A program made the position numbers and the translations under genes. This document shows, one piece after another, positions 1 to 6,827 of a stretch of DNA of 13,125 bases. Position 1 is the first letter of the stretch, and the number at the start of each line of letters is the position of its first letter. Source of the DNA: an uncultured Lachnospiraceae bacterium (GTDB lineage Bacteria; Bacillota_A; Clostridia; Lachnospirales; Lachnospiraceae). A model generated the notes under the pieces. That model had not been told where the DNA came from and searched no databases. It saw only the letters and a list, made by a program, of their open reading frames with translations. Where the stretch lies: assembly GCA_946621895.1 (NCBI GenBank), contig CAMOOZ010000252.1, positions 1 through 13,125 of the forward strand, read 5' to 3'.

Positions 1-567
1 CCCTGGTTTTATTTTTCCGAGGCGCTTCCGCAGGGCACCATGGCATTTCTGGAATATGCTTATCTGGTCAAAAAGGTTGTCTTTCCCATAGAATATCTTC
101 CGGTGGTCAAGGTGCTGGGCGCCAGCGTCATACATGGCTTTTTTGTGCTGGTGCTGATTATCATCGCGGCGCTTTTCGGTTATCCGCCCACACTTCCGGT
201 GCTGCAGCTGATTTATTATTCCTTTGCGCTGTTTATGCTTGTACTGGGTCTTTCCTATGCCACCTCTGCAATCGTAATCTTCTTTCGGGATCTTTCGCAG
301 ATCATTTCGATTCTTCTTCAGATCGGGATGTGGGCGACACCCATCCTCTGGGATCTGAATATCCTGTCGGCACAATGGCGATTTGTTTTTTCGCTGAATC
401 CGCTGACCTATATCATCAACGGCTATCGCGGTGCGATATACGGCGGGGAATGGTTTTTTCAGAATCCCTCGATGACCATCTATTACTGGACCTTTACAAC
501 GCTGGTTTTCCTTTTCGGCCTGTGGGTGTTCAGAAGACTCAGACCGCATTTTGCGGACGTGCTGTAA
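1..567 (+). CDS. wzm: Polysaccharide ABC transporter permease, Wzm/TagG-like (5' end cut by the window)
   Basis: This is the membrane subunit of an ABC-2 exporter that moves a finished undecaprenyl-linked glycan across the cytoplasmic membrane. The frame is open from base 1 (PWFYFSEALPQGT, then MAFLEYAYLVKKVVFP), so the visible 188 residues are the C-terminal part of a protein usually about 260 residues long. The Met at 40 is internal, not the start. Family hallmarks are the SEALPQGT stretch, the amphipathic segment LVKKVVFPIEYLPVVK, and the phrase ATPILWDL before the conserved LNPLTYIINGYR. Several membrane segments follow: VIHGFFVLVLIIIAALFGY, a long helix through YYSFALFMLVLGLSYATSA, ISILLQIGMW, and a last one (FTTLVFLFGLWVF) ending in the basic tail RRLRP. 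The stop lies 3 bases before the ATPase gene, as expected for a Wzm/Wzt pair. RgpC or TagG are alternative names for the same role. Confidence 0.93.
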   Translation, partial: PWFYFSEALPQGTMAFLEYAYLVKKVVFPIEYLPVVKVLGASVIHGFFVLVLIIIAALFGYPPTLPVLQLIYYSFALFMLVLGLSYATSAIVIFFRDLSQIISILLQIGMWATPILWDLNILSAQWRFVFSLNPLTYIINGYRGAIYGGEWFFQNPSMTIYYWTFTTLVFLFGLWVFRRLRPHFADVL

Positions 568-570
568 ACA

Positions 571-1860
571 GTGGTAAATCAGTTTATGAACCTAGCTGAG
601 AAAAAAGATTTCGGAGCAAAAAAGACATCCGGCGAAAACTCCCCCGCTATCTGTATTCACGGGTTGGTAAAGCGTTACCGCCTTTACCGCAGACCATCGG
701 ACAGGCTGAAGGAAGCGCTCTTTCCGTGGGTGAAGGTAAACGCGGGAGATCACTATGCCTTAAAAGGTCTCGATCTTGAAATTCCCCGTGGGGAAACATT
801 GGGCCTGATCGGCAAGAACGGTTCCGGGAAATCCACGCTTTTAAAGCTGATTACAGGAGTGCTTACGCCGACCTCGGGTGAGGTTATCGTGGACGGAAGG
901 ATCTCCGCGCTGCTGGAGCTTGGGGCGGGCTTTAACATGGAATATACCGGCATCGAAAATGTTTACTTAAATGGGTTGATGCTGGGTTTTTCCCACCAGG
1001 AGGTGGATGAGCGGCTGGAGGATATCCTTTCCTTCGCGGATATCGGGGATTATGTTCATCAGCCGGTAAAGACCTATTCCTCCGGGATGTTTGTCCGGCT
1101 CGCCTTTGCACTGGCAATCAATATCGAGCCGGAAATACTGATCGTGGATGAAGCCCTTTCCGTAGGCGATGTGTTTTTTCAGGCAAAGTGTTATCGGAAA
1201 TTCGAGGACTTTAAGGCGCAGGGGAAAACAATCCTCTTTGTCAGTCACGATTTGGGAAGCATCGCGAAATATTCTGATCGAGTGGCGCTGCTGAATGAAG
1301 GTGAGCTGCTGGAGCTGGGGGATCCGAAGACGGTGATCGATGCCTATAAGCAGGTGCTGGTGGGACTTGATCCGGTCGAAGCTCCGGCTCCGGGGGAGGT
1401 GCATACCCTTGATTACGGAGACGGCAGTGCAAGAATCGAGAGGGTTTATCTCAGGGATCGGCATGGAGAGATGGTCTCCTCGATCTTTCAGGGTGAGGAA
1501 TTCTCGATCATCATGGAGGTTGAGATTCTTTCGGATCTGCCCTCGCCGATCTTCGCGTTTACGATCAAAAACGTGCAGGGAACGGAGCTTTGCGGAACCA
1601 ATACGATGGTGGAAAAGGCCTTCCTGGAGCCGGTAAAAAAGGGAGACAGGCTGGAGATCAGCTTCACCCAGCGCCTTGATCTCCAGGGAGGCAGCTATCT
1701 GATCTCCTTCGGCGTGACAGGCTTTTCCGATGAGGTGTTTCAGGTCTACCACCGGCTTTACGACGCGCTGGAGCTTACCTGCGTTTCGGACAAGCATACG
1801 GTGGGCGTATATGACATGAATTCTCGGATAGAGGTGCAAAGGGGAGGCGCAAATGATTGA
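571..1860 (+). CDS. wzt: Polysaccharide ABC transporter ATP-binding protein with C-terminal cargo domain, Wzt-like
   Basis: This is the ATPase that drives export through the Wzm-like permease just upstream. Over 429 residues it shows Walker A GKNGSGKST at about 81-89, the signature YSSGM at about 169-173, Walker B ILIVDE at about 189-194 and the switch His in SHD at about 226. LELGAGFNMEYTGIEN (about 115-130) is typical of the teichoic acid/O-antigen exporter subclass. After residue 270 comes an extra beta-rich domain of about 150 residues (RIERVYLRD, EFSIIMEVEI, GGSYLISFGV). It matches the Wzt C-terminal domain that in known systems binds the modified non-reducing end of the glycan. The start is uncertain: GTG at 571 lacks a clear ribosome binding site, and ATG at 586 is possible; coupling to the permease stop is likely. 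The 3' end overlaps the next gene by 8 bases. Confidence 0.93.
   Translation: MVNQFMNLAEKKDFGAKKTSGENSPAICIHGLVKRYRLYRRPSDRLKEALFPWVKVNAGDHYALKGLDLEIPRGETLGLIGKNGSGKSTLLKLITGVLTPTSGEVIVDGRISALLELGAGFNMEYTGIENVYLNGLMLGFSHQEVDERLEDILSFADIGDYVHQPVKTYSSGMFVRLAFALAINIEPEILIVDEALSVGDVFFQAKCYRKFEDFKAQGKTILFVSHDLGSIAKYSDRVALLNEGELLELGDPKTVIDAYKQVLVGLDPVEAPAPGEVHTLDYGDGSARIERVYLRDRHGEMVSSIFQGEEFSIIMEVEILSDLPSPIFAFTIKNVQGTELCGTNTMVEKAFLEPVKKGDRLEISFTQRLDLQGGSYLISFGVTGFSDEVFQVYHRLYDALELTCVSDKHTVGVYDMNSRIEVQRGGAND
1841..1847 (+). promoter_or_regulatory. Ribosome binding site of the 376-residue glycosyltransferase
   Basis: GGGGAGG lies 5 bases before the ATG at 1853, inside the 3' end of the ATPase gene. 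It fixes the start of the downstream gene despite the 8-base overlap. Confidence 0.7.
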
Positions 1861-2983
1861 AGCCCGGATAAAAAGAAAGGCCAGGCAGCTCCTGTTTAAG
1901 TTACGGAAACCGTTTTGGAGCCGGTCGCTGATTGGGACCATGACGGTGCCTAAGCCCATTCGCGGTGAAGATGGAAAGCCCGATACAGAGGAGGCAGATC
2001 GGCTAAGAAGGAATTTTACCGCAGTGATCCGGGATTTTGCTCAGGATGAAAAGCGCTTCAACATCTCAAGGGAGCTGATTACAACCTATTATCAGACCGA
2101 TATCACATTGTTAAAGCGGAGCTTTTCACCGGAGGAGGTTTCAGGTGCCGAGGTGGTGGTAGTCTCCGTGATCCAGAACGACATACTCCGCTGTGAGGTA
2201 TTGCTGAGTCACTACCGCAGCCTGGGTGTCACACATTTTCTGATCATGGACCAGGGCTCCACTGACGGGACGAAGGAGTTCCTTCTTGAGCAGCCAGATG
2301 TGAATCTGTATTTCAATAACGAACGTTACAGTGCCACAAAAAAGGAGGCCTGGGTGGGCAGGCTTATCGGAACCATCGGAAGAGGCCACTGGTATCTTAC
2401 AGCGGATTCCGATGAGCTGGTGAGCTATATCGGGTGTGAAGCCCATCCCATCCGTGAGGCGGCGGCATGGCTCAGTGCCAGGGGATTTTCTCGCGGCAAG
2501 GGCGTCCTTGCGGATATGTATCCAAAAGGGAATGTTATACAGAAACCAGAGACTCCTTCCCAGCTCCTGGAGTGCTATTGTTATTTTGATGCTGATTCCT
2601 ATGTGGTGAAGGATGAGGGTGAGTTTGTTTCCCATCTGATGGGAGGACCAAGGCCAAGAAAGACCGGGATCATGAATGAATGGGTCTCCAAGGCGCCACT
2701 TTTTTTTTATGGCAATGACACGGAGGTGATAAATTCCCATTTTCAATTTCCACTGAACGAGGACAGGAAAGCGCCATATGTATTCCTGATGAGGCATTAT
2801 AAATACTTCATTCCCGACAGGGCGCTGTTTATCCAGAAGGAGGAGCATAAGGTGATGCAGGAGTTTAAAAACTGGGCGACCTCCAATTCCGCCGGTACTA
2901 CTGATTTTTATTATCCCGGTTCCAGAAAATATGAGGATTCTTCTTCGATCCGGAATATCGCTTTAATACAGGAGATGTTTTGA
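1853..2983 (+). CDS. Glycosyltransferase, GT2-like (Glyco_tranf_2_4 type)
   Basis: This is a probable cytoplasmic nucleotide-sugar-dependent glycosyltransferase of 376 residues. A basic N-terminal segment (residues 1-25) and a spacer of about 70 residues precede the catalytic fold. From about residue 100 the protein reads VVVVSVIQNDILRCEVLLSH, then YRSLGVTHFLIMDQGSTDGT (121-140). The DQGSTDGT motif (133-140) corresponds to the nucleotide-binding loop, and ADSDE at 184-188 is the expected metal-binding DxD. This arrangement resembles the Glyco_tranf_2_4 branch (LPS core-type transferases) rather than the two-domain GT2 genes downstream. The start is set by a good ribosome binding site and an ATGA-type overlap with the exporter ATPase, so it is translated with the exporter. 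The sugar donor and acceptor cannot be read from the sequence. A run of nine T residues at 2700-2708 lies inside the coding region. Confidence 0.85.
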   Translation: MIEARIKRKARQLLFKLRKPFWSRSLIGTMTVPKPIRGEDGKPDTEEADRLRRNFTAVIRDFAQDEKRFNISRELITTYYQTDITLLKRSFSPEEVSGAEVVVVSVIQNDILRCEVLLSHYRSLGVTHFLIMDQGSTDGTKEFLLEQPDVNLYFNNERYSATKKEAWVGRLIGTIGRGHWYLTADSDELVSYIGCEAHPIREAAAWLSARGFSRGKGVLADMYPKGNVIQKPETPSQLLECYCYFDADSYVVKDEGEFVSHLMGGPRPRKTGIMNEWVSKAPLFFYGNDTEVINSHFQFPLNEDRKAPYVFLMRHYKYFIPDRALFIQKEEHKVMQEFKNWATSNSAGTTDFYYPGSRKYEDSSSIRNIALIQEMF

Positions 2984-2990
2984 CAAAACT

Positions 2991-4967
2991 ATGGAAAAAG
3001 AAATGGATTCCCAATTTTTTCAGAAAGCCTACGAGGCTGAGCATGAAAAAGCCATTCATCTGGCGGCAAGGCTTGCGGACGAAGAAAGGAAAAATGAGGA
3101 GCTCACCGGAAAGCTGAACAGGATCAAGGGCAGCATTCCCTGGAAGCTCTCCGCTCCCTTAAGGGGCACAATTCATTTTGTGGTCCGAAATATGCAGCGG
3201 GTCGGTTTGTATGGCAGCTTTCATGGGGTTATGGCAAAGGTGAAGTCCAAATCCATAGAGCGTAAAGCCAGAAAGCAGCATGGGACACAAAGCTTCCCGG
3301 ATGCGGAAAGACGAAGGCGGGAGGAGGAAAGCTTTCCGGACGGGCCTTTGATCAGTATCCTGACGCCGCTTTATAATACGCCGCCCCGCTTTCTGGAGGA
3401 GCTGCTGGACAGTGTTCAGGCGCAGACCTATTCCAACTGGGAGCTATGTCTGGCGGACGGATCAGATGATGAACACTGGGAGCCGGAGCGTATCTGCACC
3501 GAAAGATCGAAACTTGATTCCAGAATAAAATATCAAAAGCTATTAAAAAATGAAGGCATATCAAAAAACACAAACGAATGTTACAAAATGGCAAAAGGAC
3601 AGTATATCGGGCTTTTGGACCATGACGACCTACTTCATCCATCTGTATTGTTTGAATATGTTAAATCCATAATTAACAAAAACGCCGACTATTTGTATTG
3701 CGATGAGTGTACCTTTCATGGTTCCTCGGTGGACAAGATGATCACCCTGCACTTCAAGCCGGATTTCTCTCCGGACAATCTCAGAGCCAATAATTATATA
3801 TGTCACTTCTCCGTTTTCCATCGGGATCTCCTGGCGGGTGAGGAGCTTTTCCGATCGAAGTTTGACGGCAGCCAGGATCATGATATGATCCTCAGACTGA
3901 CAGGACACGCGAAGCATATTGTTCACATACCGAAGCTGATGTATTACTGGCGATCTCATAAGGGCTCTACGGCAAAGGATATCGAATCAAAAAGTTACGC
4001 CATCGAGGCGGCGAGAGGAGCTATTGCGGATCATCTTAATCGATGCGGCTTCAGGAATTTTGAAATACTCCCGACGAAAGCCTTCGAGACGATTTTCCGG
4101 ATCCGCTATCAAATCACAGGCAATCCGAAAATCTCCATTTTGATTCCGAACAGGGATCATCCCGGGGACATCCAGCGATGTGTAAGCGCTGTACTGGAAA
4201 AAAGCTCCTATGACAATTATGAGCTTCTGATCCTGGAAAACGGCACCACTGATCCGGACACCCTGGACTATTATAAACAGCTGGAAAAAGAGCCCAAGGT
4301 ACGGATTTGCGACTTTACAAACAATCTTAAAAATGGATTTAATTATTCTGCAATTAACAATTTGGGCGCTTCAGCAGCCTCCGGAGAATATCTTGTCCTG
4401 CTGAATAACGACACGGAGGTCATCTCCCTGAACTGGCTGGAGGAGCTCCTGATGTATGCACAGAGAGAGGATGTAGGCGCGGTAGGCGCGAAGCTCTACT
4501 ATCCCGATAAGACGATTCAGCACGCGGGAATTGTGATCGGTCTCGGTGCTCATAGAAGCGCCGGACACACCCATTATAAGGTGGCCAGCACGAACCTTGG
4601 CTATATGGGCAGATTGTGTTATGCGCAGAATGTATCGGCGGTTACAGGGGCCTGCCTTATGGTGAAGAAGACGCTTTGGGATGAAGCAGGGGGACTGGAT
4701 GAAGGCTTCCGGATCTCGTTAAACGATGTGGACTTTTGCATGAAGCTGAGAAGAAGGGGCCTGCTGAATGTCTGGAATCCCTACTGTGAGCTGTATCACT
4801 ATGAATCCGCCTCCAGAGGATCGGATACGGACGGGGAAAAGGCAAGGCGTTATGAGGAGGAAAGCGCAAGATTCCGGGAAAGATACCGGCCTGAGCTGGA
4901 AAGCGGGGACCCCTATTACAACGTGAATTTTTCCCTGGACCGGTCCGACTACACCCTGAAGCTATAA
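2991..4967 (+). CDS. Large glycosyltransferase with two GT2 domains
   Basis: This 658-residue protein probably adds one or more sugars to the growing surface glycan. Residues 5-45 are charged and heptad-like, a likely coiled coil, followed by the recurrent linker IKGSIPWKLSAPLRG (45-59). GT2 domain 1 starts at about 119 (PLISILTPLYNTPP), with ADGSDDE at 155-161, LDHDD at 209-213 and QDHD at 295-298. GT2 domain 2 starts at about 379 (PKISILIPNRDHPGD), with ENGTTD at 416-421, LNNDTE at 471-476 and NDVDF at 578-582, and the terminal motif YHYES at 602-606. Both domains keep their acidic motifs, so both may be active. The start ATG is 7 bases after the previous stop; GGAGA at 2971 is rather far away, and ATG at 3003 is an alternative. 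Domain 1 holds an AT-rich stretch at about 3510-3700, unlike the rest of the gene. Confidence 0.92.
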   Translation: MEKEMDSQFFQKAYEAEHEKAIHLAARLADEERKNEELTGKLNRIKGSIPWKLSAPLRGTIHFVVRNMQRVGLYGSFHGVMAKVKSKSIERKARKQHGTQSFPDAERRRREEESFPDGPLISILTPLYNTPPRFLEELLDSVQAQTYSNWELCLADGSDDEHWEPERICTERSKLDSRIKYQKLLKNEGISKNTNECYKMAKGQYIGLLDHDDLLHPSVLFEYVKSIINKNADYLYCDECTFHGSSVDKMITLHFKPDFSPDNLRANNYICHFSVFHRDLLAGEELFRSKFDGSQDHDMILRLTGHAKHIVHIPKLMYYWRSHKGSTAKDIESKSYAIEAARGAIADHLNRCGFRNFEILPTKAFETIFRIRYQITGNPKISILIPNRDHPGDIQRCVSAVLEKSSYDNYELLILENGTTDPDTLDYYKQLEKEPKVRICDFTNNLKNGFNYSAINNLGASAASGEYLVLLNNDTEVISLNWLEELLMYAQREDVGAVGAKLYYPDKTIQHAGIVIGLGAHRSAGHTHYKVASTNLGYMGRLCYAQNVSAVTGACLMVKKTLWDEAGGLDEGFRISLNDVDFCMKLRRRGLLNVWNPYCELYHYESASRGSDTDGEKARRYEEESARFRERYRPELESGDPYYNVNFSLDRSDYTLKL

Positions 4968-5017
4968 AGCGGCGGGGATTAAGGGCATCAAAGAAGCGCA
5001 GCGATCCGTGAAGTCTT

Positions 5018-5046
5018 TTGACGCTTTAATCATATTACAATATATG
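5018..5046 (+). promoter_or_regulatory. Predicted sigma-A promoter for the phospho-sugar mutase gene
   Basis: A -35 box TTGACG (5018-5023) is followed after exactly 17 bases by TATATG (5041-5046), in a locally AT-rich gap and about 50 bases before the mutase ATG. A 7-base inverted repeat, ACGCTTT at 5021-5027 and AAAGCGT at 5066-5072, brackets the core promoter and could be an operator, though it may be chance. I see no clear intrinsic terminator between 4968 and 5017, so read-through from the upstream genes is also possible. Confidence 0.5.
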
Positions 5047-5091
5047 CTAAACTAAATTATACATCAAAGCGTAATTTGTTTTTTGCAAAAC

Positions 5092-5096
5092 GGAGG
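5092..5096 (+). promoter_or_regulatory. Ribosome binding site of the mutase gene
   Basis: GGAGG sits 5 bases before the ATG at 5102 and supports that start. Confidence 0.75.
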
Positions 5097-5101
5097 TAAT
5101 C

Positions 5102-6823
5102 ATGGGTTATAAGGAAAAGTATGATGAGTGGCTTTCTGATCCGATCTTTGATCAGGACACCAAAAAAGAGCTTGAGGGGATTTACGGAGACGAAAAGGAG
5201 ATCGAGGACCGGTTTTACAAGGATCTGGAATTCGGCACGGGAGGCTTAAGAGGGGTCATCGGAGCCGGCACAAACCGGATGAATATATACACTGTCAGAA
5301 AGGCCACGCAGGGTCGGGCAAATTACATCATCAAAAACAACGCGCAGGACAAGGGCGTGGCGATCTCCTTTGACAACAGACGGATGAGCCCGGAATTTGC
5401 GGATGTGACGGCGCTGTGCCTGGCTGCAAACGGGATAAAGGCCTATGTCTTTGAGTCCTTAAGGCCTACGCCGGAGCTCTCCTTTGCCCTGCGAACGCTT
5501 CACTGCACCGCCGGGGTCATGATCACCGCATCCCATAATCCGCCCGAGTATAACGGCTATAAGGCCTATTGGGAGGACGGCGCCCAGGTCTGTTCCCCCA
5601 GGGATAAGGAGATCATCGCCGAGGTTGAAGCAGTCAGCTCCTTTGCGGATGCGAAGACGATGGATAAGGAAAAAGCCATTGCGGCAGGCCTGTATCAGGT
5701 CATCGGGAAAGAGATCGATGACGCTTATATGGCGGAGCTGAAAAAGCAGATCCTGCATCCCGAGGTGATCGGGGAGATGGCCGAGAAGGTCAGCATCGTC
5801 TATACGCCCTTCCACGGCACCGGCAATATGCCCGTGCGCAGGATCCTGAGCGAGCTGGGCTTTAAGAAGGTCTATGTGGTTGAAGAGCAGGCCGATCCGG
5901 ATCCGGATTTTACGACGATAGCCTATCCGAATCCCGAAGATCCGAAGGCCTTCACCCTTGCCCTTAAGCTGGCGAAGGAAAAGGATGCGGACATCGTGCT
6001 GGCCACGGACCCGGATGCAGACAGGCTGGGGATCTATGCGAAGGACACGGCCACCGGCGAATATGTGGCCTTTACCGGAAATATGTCCGGCATGCTGATC
6101 GGCGAATACATCCTCAGGGAGCGGAAAAAGCTGGGCAGCATGCCGGAAAATCCTGCCTTTGTGACCACGATCGTGACCACGAACATGGCCAGAAAGATCG
6201 CAGAGGCCTATGGACTGAAATATATCGAGGTGCTGACCGGCTTCAAATATATCGGCGAGCAGATCAAGCTGTTCGAACAGACCGGATCGAATCATTATGT
6301 GTTCGGGCTGGAGGAAAGCTATGGCTGCCTTGCGGGAACGCATGCGAGGGACAAGGACGCCATCGTGGCAGTGATGTGCCTCTGCGAGGCCGCGGCGTAT
6401 TATAAAAAGCAGGGCCTGACCCTTTGGGATCAGATGCTGAAAATTTATGAGGAATACGGCTTCTTTAAGGAATCGCAGTACACGATCACGCTGAAGGGCG
6501 TGGAGGGAGCAAAGCAGATCCGGGGGATCATGGACAGGATCCGGACGGATCCGCCGAAGGCGTTTGGCGATTTCCGGGTGAAGGAATTCAGGGATTATCA
6601 GCTGGATAAAACACTGAATATGGAGACGGGGGAGGAAGGAAAAACAGGCCTGCCGACCTCGAATGTGCTCTATTTTGACCTCTCCGATGATGCCTGGTGC
6701 AGTGCAAGACCTTCCGGAAAAGAACCGAAGTTAAAGTTCTCCATAGGTGTAAAGGGAAGTAGCCTCGAGGATGCGGAGAAGAAGTCCGAAGCCCTGACAG
6801 AGGAAGTGAAAAAGCTTTCCTGA
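5102..6823 (+). CDS. pgcA: Alpha-phosphohexomutase (phosphoglucomutase/phosphomannomutase, PgcA type)
   Basis: This cytoplasmic enzyme interconverts hexose-6-phosphate and hexose-1-phosphate, the entry step to UDP-glucose or related NDP-sugars. All four family loops are present in order: phosphoserine loop TASHNP (142-147, Ser144), metal loop DPDADR (303-308), sugar loop GLEES (402-406) and C-terminal phosphate loop RPSGKEPK (536-543). The last has Lys where Thr is common (RPSGTEPK). The N-terminal FGTGGLRGVIGAGTNRMN (44-61) is typical of the long bacterial/eukaryotic-like PGM2 group, and 573 residues fits PgcA-type enzymes. It is preceded by its own probable promoter and a strong GGAGG site. 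The next glycosyltransferase starts 4 bases after its stop, so mutase and glycan assembly are probably co-expressed. Glucose versus mannose preference cannot be decided from the sequence. Confidence 0.93.
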   Translation: MGYKEKYDEWLSDPIFDQDTKKELEGIYGDEKEIEDRFYKDLEFGTGGLRGVIGAGTNRMNIYTVRKATQGRANYIIKNNAQDKGVAISFDNRRMSPEFADVTALCLAANGIKAYVFESLRPTPELSFALRTLHCTAGVMITASHNPPEYNGYKAYWEDGAQVCSPRDKEIIAEVEAVSSFADAKTMDKEKAIAAGLYQVIGKEIDDAYMAELKKQILHPEVIGEMAEKVSIVYTPFHGTGNMPVRRILSELGFKKVYVVEEQADPDPDFTTIAYPNPEDPKAFTLALKLAKEKDADIVLATDPDADRLGIYAKDTATGEYVAFTGNMSGMLIGEYILRERKKLGSMPENPAFVTTIVTTNMARKIAEAYGLKYIEVLTGFKYIGEQIKLFEQTGSNHYVFGLEESYGCLAGTHARDKDAIVAVMCLCEAAAYYKKQGLTLWDQMLKIYEEYGFFKESQYTITLKGVEGAKQIRGIMDRIRTDPPKAFGDFRVKEFRDYQLDKTLNMETGEEGKTGLPTSNVLYFDLSDDAWCSARPSGKEPKLKFSIGVKGSSLEDAEKKSEALTEEVKKLS

Positions 6824-6827
6824 ACAC

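Noticed and set aside
967..1959. Minus-strand open frame opposite the Wzt-like ATPase.
   Set aside because: The plus strand has complete Walker A, signature and Walker B motifs there; the antisense product shows no family features.
4968..5017. A terminator after the large two-domain glycosyltransferase.
   Set aside because: I found no stable stem followed by a T-run; only short, poorly paired repeats are present.
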